Below, piece after piece: positions 32,501 through 41,717 of a DNA stretch of 42,387 nucleotides. The translations under genes were made by a program, and so were the position numbers. The notes beneath the pieces were generated by a model. It was not told where the DNA came from and ran no database searches. It saw only the letters and a program-made list of their open reading frames with translations. The stretch is taken from positions 1 through 42,387 of the forward strand of contig JAYKXP010000265.1 of NCBI GenBank assembly GCA_037176845.1, written 5' to 3'. This DNA comes from Paramarasmius palmivorus (Eukaryota > Basidiomycota > Agaricomycetes > Agaricales > Marasmiaceae). Position 1 is the stretch's first letter. The number at the start of each line of letters is the position of its first letter.

Positions 32501-34422
32501 CCATGCTGTTGGTGAGATTCCGCAAAGACTGGAAACGAGAGGAGCAAGTCGGTACTCCGGATCTCAAACCGATGCGTGCTCCGAACAATCCAGCCTTCCC
32601 CAACTTCGTCATCATTCATATACTTCATGCCCCATGCCTCTGCCCAGACGTCACTCTCACCCTTTACATTTTGACGAACGAACCATCGAGTTGGCATGCA
32701 CACTGTACCATCTTGAAGAACAGTGGGTTCCAACGTATAGAAGTCCTGTCCCTTAACACGTATCATGGGCGTGAGCAGATCAGGATCTAACTCTTTCAGC
32801 CAGCGTCGAGCTTGAAAGGCTTCCGATAGCCTCTTCCCACAGTTTTCAGGGAGAAAGTGAAGGTTAGGTCGAACAGTTGGATCTGCCATTTCCTGTTCCA
32901 GTAATTCAATTCAAGGGATTCAAGTTCCAACAGCAAATGGATAGACATACTTGAGCAATCATTGCAGCCATGTCATTCACGTAATAGACATGCCCGAGCT
33001 TGCCAGAATATTTAATCGTTCGTATACCGCACATGTCTTGCAACGCTGCGTCAACGTCGTCCATCTGACGGTCTGACGGTAGATCCTTCACCCCAAGTGC
33101 AAGCATGGCCCAATGAATGGCCACGTTTTGCTGCCGTGAAAATGCACACCGAGGGATATGCCGAAGGATATCAAGGACGCAAGTCTAAATAATCGATAAG
33201 CCATATTAAACAAAATAGCTTCACTCGAAGTCATACCTCTCGATCTCGCCACGGAAACCATTCAGATCCCACCTCACTGACTGCCTTCTTGTAGCGACGC
33301 CGCATTAGATGAATCAATGGCATATCTTAGAGTCGGAAGACTGAGATCAACACATTGACACATCAAGGAGATGGATGCACGTACCATCGGTCTTCTGCAC
33401 AACATCGAAGGACGTCGTGTCCATGTCAGTGTCCTGTAACTGCTCGTCTTCCATCGCAAGATCACCATTAAGGAAGTCGGTCAGAGTGTTTCCGACCTCG
33501 ATACTTAGATTTAGGTGAATACTGTCGAAATATTGCTGCAGTGCATCTTCATTGACACTCAGATTGGGAGACGAAGTGCTTGGTCCGTAAGAGTGGGGTG
33601 CTGAAGCAGACAACCCTTGCATGGCACCCAGAACATCATGCAGGACTGTCCGGACCATTTTGCGTGTTCCCAGCTGGCTTGAGCTTTCATGGACTGAACT
33701 CAGGTCCTCGTCCTTCTTCCGGGCCAATTTCTGAACATGTTTAGACCGCTTTTCGTGTCGAGAAATGAAGCGAATAGGGACCGGAACACCGTCGTTGCAT
33801 ATGTTGCATGTGAACTGTGGTTCGCCGCTGCTGTTTGCTTCGACAAGTGGCCGCCAGTCTGAACACAATCAGTACGTTCCCAGGTGTCCCAAGAACAATG
33901 AACTCACCAGCGGGGCGCTTGGAAGGAAACTTTCCCGTACTGCGAGTAAATCGCGTGTCCAAAGAAGGTTTTCCATGCGTAGAAGGGTCTAAACACAGAT
34001 TTTTGTTCGGCCAGAGCTTAGAAACGGGGGCTAGTGACTTACCAGTAGGACACAATCCGCCAATCAGCATGCCACGAACCTGAAGAGTTGACAGGTCACC
34101 CACTCCAAGCTCCCACAGATTTTGTTGGTCATCAAGCGGCGAATAACGTGCAGGCGTGTAGATGACATGGTACGTGGTGCGTTCCGTGGTCGAGGGAACT
34201 AGGTGCCGGCGTTGCAGTTCATGCTTGATATCGAGTACTGTGGTGTTCCTGTACGTGTCTGAGATATTGAGCTATGACTGGAGGCAACTTTGGGTGAATT
34301 GGGTGAAGTATACTCACTGATTTTTTGTGTTCCTTTGAACGGCCCTTGTACAAAGACCTGACACGCTTTGGTTACAGTGAATGGCCGTGTTGATACCGAG
34401 CAAAGACTTGCAGTAGTGCTAC
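29581..34422 (-). CDS. large DDE-type transposase-like protein with N-terminal ubiquitin-like domain
   Basis: Exons (minus): 34422-34318, 34258-34043, 33988-33908, 33858-33385, 33325-33237, 33184-32951, 32892-32475, 32423-32129, 32080-31735, 31683-31419, 31365-31004, 30956 to about 30480, 30435-30086 and 30027-29581, roughly 1,390 residues. The first exon with the ATG was not found. The N-terminal 97 residues form a ubiquitin-like fold (CQVFVQG..., TVLDIKHELQRR, SPLDDQQNLWELGV, STLQVRGMLIGG). A zinc finger (CNIC...H...H) follows. The transposase part has WLYCDDTSGN, LGDNPMQSEFACH, FCRACW and FATEGFESFN, which I infer supply the catalytic acids. A BAH-like segment (GDKCSVGDWIVW...IGRV) and a Cys/His motif (GCIVNIQHNCIDSNC) end it. 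This is a multicopy agaricomycete family, probably CACTA/Plavaka-related. One junction (about 30480) is uncertain. Confidence 0.75.
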
Positions 34423-34439
34423 CTGCAAAGTAAAATGAT

Positions 34440-34868
34440 TCAGATACAAATGGAACACTCGAGATTGATGCCCTTGCCTTGTCTGAAGCCAGTGAGCAAA
34501 TATTGACTGAGTGTGTTTCTCGCTACATCTATACCCAGGTTGATAAAGGCTTCAAGAATGATGTCGGATAAGCACAAAGATTGAATGGTTGCATAATGGG
34601 CGCAAAGGAACCGAAAGAAAAAAATTGACGTGTAGAAGCAGAGTCCGAAAGCCAGGACGCGATGCAAGCGTCGTTTGATCTGTTCGTTCGCGCGTTGTGT
34701 CCAATAACGTCGATGGTATCGTGCCTTGGTTGCCCAGAAATGCTGTCTCTTCTGTTGGATGAGTCTTTCCAATGGCGTGCGGGCAGGCCTCATAGACGCA
34801 AGCGTGGTTTCACCAATCCACGCGAAGAGAGCAGAACTGCGGTCAACGGTCATCATGTGATCACACAT
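34440..34868 (-). CDS. Arg-rich ORF between coiled-coil gene and transposase, doubtful
   Basis: The 142-codon minus-strand frame contains a strongly basic helix (QKRQHFWATKARYHRRYW) and then hydrophobic sequence. It lies where the first transposase exon and its promoter should be, so part of it may be that exon or 5' UTR. No family was recognised and no in-phase splice to 34422 was found. Confidence 0.25.
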   Translation of the reverse strand: MCDHMMTVDRSSALFAWIGETTLASMRPARTPLERLIQQKRQHFWATKARYHRRYWTQRANEQIKRRLHRVLAFGLCFYTSIFFFRFLCAHYATIQSLCLSDIILEAFINLGIDVARNTLSQYLLTGFRQGKGINLECSICI

Positions 34869-34912
34869 AACAATATTTCGACAAGTTCAGACTGCGTCAA
34901 TAAGCAATAAAA

Positions 34913-35815
34913 TTACATCGGACAATGTGTTTCATAGTACAGTTTTTCTAGACTCCTTTGAGCCTCCCTCATCTTCCCGCCTTGCAACAGTTCACTAAGG
35001 TAGAAGTCGACTCCACTTCGGGCCTGCATCTGCGTATTCAGATCATTGAACATGGTTTGGAGGCCCTTCAACTCCGATTCATGCTTATGAACGGCTTCCC
35101 GTGCTGTACGAAGCTCATGTTCCACTCCCTTATGCCCCGCGTCTCGCTCCTCTCGCAATCGTGCGAGCTCCAAGTCCTTCTCCTCAACCAACCGAAGCAC
35201 CCCCTGCAATGTGATATCCATGCGCCTCATACGGATCTTGGTAGCTTCAAGGGTTTTCTCCAATGCCAAAAATGCACCTGAGAAAGGACAATCAGCGAAC
35301 GAACTCAAACGAAGCGCAACGGACGTACCATTCACAACCCCACAAGTGCATGACTCTTCCTTTGTGAGTATTTGAACGTCGAGCTTCTTCAGCGGTTGAC
35401 TGGGGCAGTTTTCCTTTGACGTGTGTTCCAAATCATCTATTTGATCTATCTCCTTGATATTAATGCCCCTCTCAGAAAAGTTGAAGCTGTTGAACCAGTC
35501 TTGAGTACCGAGGTCGTCATCTTCCAATGCATGTAGCATCCTACACGGTATGTCCAGAAAAAGTAAACGGACAACAAATTGAGACTGTCGTGTCTGATCG
35601 TTCGCTTTCATTGTACAAGTTCGGGGTCGTTTTTCCGTTTCATTCGCAACCTCTTCTAACTGAGAATGAGCCCTCTTGTTGGTCTCCAATAACGATGACA
35701 CCTCGGCGTGAAGCTGGTGCAGTTTAGCTTCAGCAAATTCTTCGGGAAGCTGTGACTGTTCTTCATATTCGTATTCTGAGGACGAGTCGACGTCCAGATC
35801 CTTGAAGTGAGGCAT
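34913..35815 (-). CDS. coiled-coil protein, about 283 residues
   Basis: ATG 35815 begins MPHFKDLDVDSSSEYEYEEQ, an acidic start. A first coiled coil (LHQLHAEVSSLLETNKRAHSQ) is followed by an acidic linker and a long C-terminal coiled coil with heptads (RLVEEKDLELARLREERD). A likely 51-nt intron (35328-35278, GTACGT...CTCAG) splits VVNG|AFLALEK; removing it leaves 284 codons including the stop. No catalytic motif was seen. It is the first of three or four minus-strand genes in a row with the transposase and could be an element-encoded structural or DNA-binding partner, by position only. Confidence 0.6.
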   Translation of the reverse strand: MPHFKDLDVDSSSEYEYEEQSQLPEEFAEAKLHQLHAEVSSLLETNKRAHSQLEEVANETEKRPRTCTMKANDQTRQSQFVVRLLFLDIPCRMLHALEDDDLGTQDWFNSFNFSERGINIKEIDQIDDLEHTSKENCPSQPLKKLDVQILTKEESCTCGVVNGTSVALRLSSFADCPFSGAFLALEKTLEATKIRMRRMDITLQGVLRLVEEKDLELARLREERDAGHKGVEHELRTAREAVHKHESELKGLQTMFNDLNTQMQARSGVDFYLSELLQGGKMREAQRSLEKLYYETHCPM

Positions 35816-36480
35816 GTTGAGCAAAAGCGGCAGCAGGAGCTTGGTGATGCATGAGTCCGAGAGAGAAATGTTCGCTGACTAAGGGCGACCGTGCGGTCTG
35901 ATCCACGTCGAAAAATCAGACGGGCTTCGTGCAACGCGGTTCACTCTTGATTCTCCCTGATTTCGGGGGAATCAGCAAGAAAATCATACTCATTTCGGGC
36001 ATGAAACATTTGGCTTGATTCGGACTAACTTCTGAGAAAATCAGACTGTATTTCACACTGAACTCAGCAACGGCTCAATATTGTCGATTCAGCTTGAATT
36101 TTGGGTCAATCGAGTCTAAAGCATCATTCTTGAATTAGACCCAACAATTCATTCCGAAGTCACCCTTTTAGCGTGCAGCCGTGTAGGGAGAAGGCTTGGA
36201 GATGAATGCACTGTCTCCTTCGTTCTTGGTACTCACCGGGACTTTCAGCCAGTTTTATTGACAAGCTAACACCTTCGTCGGAATGCCCACAAAGGACTCA
36301 GAGGATAGTGAGCGCGATTTCATTCCTCTCTTTTTGTTATTACTGACTTCGAGCTTTTAGGTAACGAGATCGATTCATAAATTAGGCCTGTCAAAGGCGT
36401 TGTACAGACGATTCAAGAAGAAAAAGTACAACTCAATAAATACTAGCCATCTTTCATCATTTTGATTTCCCGTGTCCAAA
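35816..36480. other. upstream region with a dispersed repeat copy
   Basis: No gene was seen. The stretch 35940-36110 repeats the words atcag and gaaaatca with short inverted motifs (ctgatttcgggggaatcag is an interrupted palindrome at about 35957-35975). At 36187-36250 it has a copy of the block gggagaaggcttggagatg...tactcacc that also occurs at 25855-25880 and 26208-26285, on the far side of the transposase block. Confidence 0.45.
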
Positions 36481-36513
36481 ACCTTGAACATAAAGTTCTA
36501 TACTCCGGCGTAA

Positions 36514-36780
36514 TCACGCCCTGCTCGCGGTAGTTTCGGGGGAGGCTTCGTGTTTCTGTGCCTCGATATCGTCGCTTTCATTTGTGGATCCTTGCTCAGG
36601 TTGAATGTCCATGGTATGCACTTCAGAGCGCTCGACGGTACTAGTGGCTGCCGCAGCTTCGGGTGGCTCCCCGAAATGTAGAGTAGAGAGCATCTGGGAG
36701 TCGGGAACGGCACTACGTGATAAGCCAAGACTGGTACACAGGTTAATGGGTGTTGGTGCGATACCCTCATATACGGGTGT
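36514..36780 (-). CDS. C-terminal exon of an unidentified protein, probably membrane-anchored
   Basis: The minus-strand frame ends ...ASPETTASRA and stop (36516-36514). It encodes an acidic Ser/Thr/Glu tail (LSTLHFGEPPEAAAA, DIQPEQGSTNESDDIEAQ) of the kind that follows the last membrane segment in agaricomycete seven-helix DUF6534-like proteins. Hydrophobic frames upstream (MFIIQLLIYSGVIGQFFITS near 37400-37340, and MLSFGIGAAS with a good donor GTAAGT near 37135) fit a decaying or multi-exon membrane gene. I could not join them. Confidence 0.35.
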   Translation of the reverse strand, partial: TPVYEGIAPTPINLCTSLGLSRSAVPDSQMLSTLHFGEPPEAAAATSTVERSEVHTMDIQPEQGSTNESDDIEAQKHEASPETTASRA

Positions 36781-38334
36781 GAGTCAGCAATTCATTGTCA
36801 CAGTACTTGTAGCACATACGACCATCAGGTATATAAGCGGAGATAGGGGCGACAGAGTTCAGCTGCCAACAGTTGTGATTGGACTATTGGAATGGGAAAG
36901 GGATGGAAATGAGTGATCATTGCGGAAAGCTGCAGCATTCATCCTGTGTATCGCGTCTTATTGTGTCGAGCTGATACATGATCGGCTCCGACGAGAAGTA
37001 TCATGAGCTCGAAAGAGAAAAAGCTACAAATAGTCTTTGTGTGAATTCTCATGAGGAATGTCATAGGTCCTAGAACAGCTCTTCCTCAACTATCAAGATG
37101 TTCTATCATACTTATGTTGGCGGTAACTTACATGCTTGCTGCCCCAATGCCAAACGACAGCATCCTACAATCCCATCCCAATGTGTTCTCTCCATAAACG
37201 GTGTCAGCGAATGACTCTAAGGAACACCTCTACAGCTTGTTTGAGGTACGTATAGATGAACTTGCTCCATCGTTCAGATTGTTGTACGACAATGGTGATG
37301 GGATATGGCAATCATCTAAAATCGCAGCTACACGTTCATTGAAGTGATGAAAAACTGTCCGATGACTCCAGAATATATCAGCAACTGTATGATGAACATC
37401 ACAGACATCGCTACTAACAGGGTTCCTTTTCCACGCTACCGGCCCATCAAACCTTCAGACAACTTTCTTTGAGCCCAGGTGCCCTGTTCCCAACAATTGG
37501 TGCTTGAATAGCATTGGTGCCGATACCCGTACTACTAGTAGACGTGCAGTATCTAAGGCAAAGACCTAGAGAAACCGATGTGAATCGACGTAATGGATCA
37601 TACGAGGAAACAGAAGTATTCATCGTGTTGTCATCGGCCAGACAAGGGGCTTTCTTGTTCGGAACGGCAGTGATAGATCAATGACTTTTGTATCTAGGTG
37701 AGGTTCAAGTTGAGTGACAGAACGAAGAGATAAAGGTGTTAAGATAGTGCACCGGAGTTCCTGTCTCTGTGAATATGCTTCTGTTCTAGCTTCTGTTCTA
37801 GTCTTCATCCAAGATACCTCAAGGCCACAAATAGGTGTTCCCTAGACTTCAAGTTTCGTTGTTTCATTCCGGTGTATGATATAGCCTTTTTTCGCCAATG
37901 ATCTGGGATAATAAAATGAACGTGTATGATGACTGATGCATGAGCGACGACGACGACAGTTTCAAGGACTCCGAATGACATACCTCACGGGTCAGGTTGA
38001 TGGAGGTATGAAGGAAAGTGTCACTCTGGGCACTTGTTTGTCGTGTCACCCGTAAGGAGCGACGGCGCGGGAACGGGGAGCCGAACTGACCGTAAGAACT
38101 TTCAAGTAACTTCTATTTCGACACATCGACACATCATTCGGAGGATTCAAAGAAATGTCACAACATGATTCGAGACTCAATGTATGCGTTGGTAGAATAC
38201 GGACCTAATGTTGAGCTTTTTGACCTCAACAAAGGTTTCCCGAACCAAATTGAAGTTACCGAATACCACCGGGTGACATGGTGAATTGCCATGCATGGGC
38301 TCTCTCTGCGACCAGCATTGAATTCCATAGGTAT
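36781..38334. other. no complete gene; scattered hydrophobic frames
   Basis: It includes the possible membrane-spanning pieces of the gene ending at 36514 and a 62-codon basic ORF (37808-37620, minus) that I do not support. A near-duplicated phrase (gcttctgttctagcttctgttctag) occurs at 37777-37801. Confidence 0.35.
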
Positions 38335-38685
38335 TCATACAACCAACACAAGCGCATCGACGAATACATGTACAGCTTGTATACAGTGTTGATGAATAAA
38401 TAGCAAAATCCCGCAAACTGGTCCAAATCCCGGCACTCCTACACTTTGCTTTTTCAGAGAGGATTGCGCCAGTGAAATCCATGGACGGTCCTTTGATGGG
38501 TGTTCGTTAACGGGAGTTGATGGATTCATGTAGCTTGCTTGCACGGACTTGCACGCGCGGGTATTGATCAGAGTGAAAATGTCAGAGTTGTACCGTGCAT
38601 GAGCTTCCTTGAACTTGAACCAAACATTATGCATTAGCCGCTGCTAGGATTCGTATATATCATTGGGTACGCACCTGTTAACCAC

Positions 38686-39186
38686 TCAGTTCTGAGTTTC
38701 GGCATCCTCCAAACATTGTCTGATTCGCCTACGAAGTGTCCATGCCATCGATCTCCGAAACACCAAGGTGTGAGCGATTATAGGAGCTTTGAGATCAAAG
38801 TGCCGTTCTGCGTGAACGAGGTTACTTGCGTTTGAACGGAGGTGATTCCGTAAGTATTTCGTTCTGGTCATCATGGGCAGTATATTTACTATTCGGTATA
38901 ATCGACGAGGCCATGATCTGACAGGTTCCCCGGCTGCCGAATAGTAAAAGTATTGCTTGAACTTTGAAAATGAGTCGCCGCTAGAGTTGTGAGAGAAGGA
39001 TGCCCATGCCTTGTTTATTCCATGTAGTTTGGCATTCCCTACATTATACTGACGTCTCAGCGCAAGGCATGGAGGAAATGGTTGGTATGAGTCAGGCTCG
39101 AGCTCAAAGCGAACACGAAGCGTCGTAGCGAGATGAGGCTGTGCTTTTTTTCGTGGGAGAAATACCTGAATAGATGGGCTCACCAT
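38686..39186 (-). CDS. hypothetical basic protein, unrecognised
   Basis: The 166-codon frame is rich in Arg, Ser and aromatic residues (AGEPVRSWPRRLYRIVN, RRSMAWTLRRRIRQCLED). The initiating ATG overlaps the donor-like context of neighbouring sequence. A second minus-strand frame (38634-38335) follows but shows no splice link. It could be coding or chance; no family was recognised. Confidence 0.25.
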   Translation of the reverse strand: MVSPSIQVFLPRKKAQPHLATTLRVRFELEPDSYQPFPPCLALRRQYNVGNAKLHGINKAWASFSHNSSGDSFSKFKQYFYYSAAGEPVRSWPRRLYRIVNILPMMTRTKYLRNHLRSNASNLVHAERHFDLKAPIIAHTLVFRRSMAWTLRRRIRQCLEDAETQN

Positions 39187-39255
39187 AAAGAACGAGTCTC
39201 ATTAACATTCGAACTCGTAACCTGACATCGTCCAGAGGAGATACTTCACCTACAG

Positions 39256-39636
39256 CTAGAATATCTTGGGTTTGACAGGCCGTGGAATGTTTGTCCGAGC
39301 TGTATATCTTGTTTCCACTGTGCTCAACTTTGCCTCTCGTATACTAATCATTCTGCAGGTTTTAAGCGGCACCGAGAGTTATTCCGCTTTGCTGCAGAGG
39401 GACAATATATATGGGAGCACGTCGTCCAGCCACTGGCGATGGATATCGACGACCGTCTGTTTGAAATCGCACAAGATGCACTCTCAATGGAAAACTGGGA
39501 CATGTGGGGAAGCAATGTTCTTTCCCAGTGTCATTGCGAAGTCTGCATTGAGGAGAGGCCCGAGGATTTTAGCGACTGTCATTGTGAGATATGCGTTACG
39601 GAGGGGCCAAACGGTAGTACTAGTAAATCGTTGTAA
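39256..39636 (+). CDS. small Cys/His-containing protein, 3' exons (unnamed agaricomycete family)
   Basis: An exon 39256-39301 follows an acceptor (cacctacag) and reads LEYLGFDRPWNVCPSC. A textbook 57-nt intron (39302-39358, gtatat...tactaat...ctgcag) leads to an exon 39359-39636 (FKRHRELFRFAAEGQYIW...). Joining gives CPSCFKRH, a zinc-binding-type motif. The C-terminus has two repeats, CHCEVCIEE and CHCEICVTE, about 17 residues apart. The function is unknown. The 5' exon(s) were not found. This pattern is familiar from agaricomycete hypothetical proteins, but I cannot name it. Confidence 0.45.
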   Translation, partial: LEYLGFDRPWNVCPSCISCFHCAQLCLSYTNHSAGFKRHRELFRFAAEGQYIWEHVVQPLAMDIDDRLFEIAQDALSMENWDMWGSNVLSQCHCEVCIEERPEDFSDCHCEICVTEGPNGSTSKSL

Positions 39637-40170
39637 TTCAAACATCCAAAAATCTACTCTCGTCGATCCCTACTACAGTGAACCGTGAAAGTCTGCGGTA
39701 GCGGGCTATGCCGCTTGCCGGCCGTACCGGTACTTATATCTTTTTCCGCCGACCCAAAAAATTAAAAAATGCGCCAAATGCCCCGAAAAACACTTTGATG
39801 ACTGGAGGGAAGCGGGGAAAAGTTTTCAAGGATGGTCGACCAACCATTGATTTTTCTCGGATTCGGCTCTGACAGAGTCCTTCCCTAGGTCTATCCTAAG
39901 TCATCTGTAAGAGTATTTTTGCATGGTAGGGTCTCGACGAGGTGTGATGTTGAGGGCAACGACGACGGCAGAGTTGCTGACTAAGGGGTGCCGGTTCCTG
40001 TTGCGAGCTACCTTATATAATACACAGAAAGCAGTGCTCCCTCTAGGTCGTAGCTTACTTCTCTCCCTTTCCTTCCATCGGGTCTTTTTCGCTAACCGGA
40101 GCTCTACTTCCTCAGCGCCTCAGCTCCCATATCGTATCAGGCCTTCCTCATTGCAGCTCCTTTGTAGCTA
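39637..40170. other. intergenic with GC-rich inverted motif
   Basis: No gene was seen. At about 39665-39735, ctacagtgaaccgtgaaag is followed by a GC-rich ccggccgtaccgg segment, which resembles the end of a DNA transposon. No matching opposite end was found. AT-rich runs follow at 39755-39770. Confidence 0.3.
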
Positions 40171-40901
40171 ATGGATCCATCTATTGGCGTTGGGGGGAAT
40201 TCCAATACTGGCTTGGTCAATTCGAACACCATAGGTGAGTTGGATTGGTTGTAACTGTACAGTCGGTTGATCTAATTGGGGTGTCCCTGTTAGTCAATCC
40301 CATCGTCGACCAACCCCCGTCACCCCAACAACAACGCCCCTGGTACTTCATATGGTCCCAGATACAAATAATCCTTTCTCCGTTTACCCCCTACCATAAT
40401 TTATCAAATCTATCTTCCTTGCATCAGCGTGGGTTGGTGCAACACCTACGAGAAGAATGGGCAAACATGGCTGCTATCCTGGCAGCATATCTAGTCATGG
40501 CTGCTGTACTTCTTTCTCTTTCGCCCCACGCTCTCGACTCTGTCAGCAGCAGAATCCAGCCAATGCTCGTTAATACCACCATAATCGCCATGTGTGGAAT
40601 CAGTTCCGCTTTATGGAATTTGTTAGCATATGACATCTCTGAACACCCTCACGCATACACCCGCAATCGACATCTCGTATTCTCGGCCCTGTCGAGAATT
40701 CCGATATACTGTGCGATAGGTTCTGCTACGTGTATTGGGATTGTCGTTTGCGGCATCGCCCCTCGTACAATGCTGTTTGTCGGATTGCTTATGGTGGGGA
40801 TTATGACACGGCAGTACATCTTCTGGGACGTTGAACCGATCACGATTTGGGTTCGAGCATGGCGCGGAGAAGCGGTCAATATGGACGTGGAGGGGAACTA
40901 G
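40171..40901 (+). CDS. multi-spanning membrane protein, uncharacterised
   Basis: Exon 1 is 40171-40234 (MDPSIGVGGNSNTG...), the intron is 40235-40293 (59 nt, gtgagt...tgttag), and exon 2 is 40294-40901. The total is 223 residues. After a Pro/Gln stretch and a HLREEW segment, four hydrophobic segments follow (AAILAAYLVMAAVLLSL; TTIIAMCGISSALWNLL; IPIYCAIGSATCIGIVV; TMLFVGLLMVGIM). This arrangement is common in agaricomycete orphan membrane proteins. No transporter motif was seen, so no function is assigned. Confidence 0.6.
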
Positions 40902-41427
40902 AGGTGAGCCCAGACACGTAATCATAACCAGGTTGCTAATCCAATCCTTTTGCCACACGCACTTAGGCGCTATGTACACCAAAAAAATGGCCGAAGGTAG
41001 CCTAAATCCGCAACGTAGCGTTGAACGCACGACATGATTATGACCCTGGATTACGGATATGATTGATAGATTTATGATGTATACCCGGAAACTCGTGCTA
41101 TGCACGAGAAACACTGAAGAAGACGAGAAGCAAATCACTAGATAAATGCGGCCTCACTCATCTGTGATTTGCAGGATCGAAGAAGGACTACGTTGTAATT
41201 AGTACAAGTGCAGCCTGGGCGCTAATGGAAGTATGCTTGCAATACCTAATCTAAAAATTGTCACGACACACTATTTCAGCTACTCTTTGTGCTCTTCGAT
41301 GAGGATGTATGCAAAAGGCGATCAAGCGAGCTAGCACCCATATCAACCCTAGGACACCCCCCGTGGGAATAGCTTCCTAAATTCTGCCTATCAGCCTTAT
41401 TACGCGTCCATGAATCTACTACAACTA
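40902..41427. other. intergenic, no gene seen
   Basis: There are short shadow frames only. No repeat or signal stood out. Confidence 0.4.
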
Positions 41428-41634
41428 TCATGTACGACTTTTTTTCTTCTGTCGGATATCCTGAGTGACATTATCAGCCCTGCGCTTCTGCTTTACTGTT
41501 TCTACTGCGGCTTCCATGGCATCCAAATCCATCGACCCATACGTTGCTCGGTACACATCAGTTTCCTTCGCATCGACCTTTCCGACAGCTTTCTCTTCGA
41601 CTTTGCTAGTGAAAATAGACATACCAAGCTCCAA
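41428..41634 (-). CDS. Lys/Glu-rich C-terminal exon or small protein, unrecognised
   Basis: The frame reads MSIFTSKVEEKAVGKVDAKE... and ends QDIRQKKKSRT and stop (41428). Its strong charge bias and lack of low-information sequence suggest real coding, but the upstream part was not found. A donor-like gtatgt overlaps the candidate ATG. Confidence 0.25.
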   Translation of the reverse strand: MELGMSIFTSKVEEKAVGKVDAKETDVYRATYGSMDLDAMEAAVETVKQKRRADNVTQDIRQKKKSRT

Positions 41635-41717
41635 GTCAAGGTTTAGAACATCTCAACGTCACTGGAAGCTTCTGAAGTATCCTTTCCTAGTGTCTTCTTT
41701 CCTGAACACGCGCCTCG

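Noticed and set aside
26963..36065. 10-bp direct repeat atttcacact on either side of the transposase block
   Set aside because: It could be a target duplication, but no inverted terminal repeats abut it, and a chance 10-mer match over the distance scanned is plausible.
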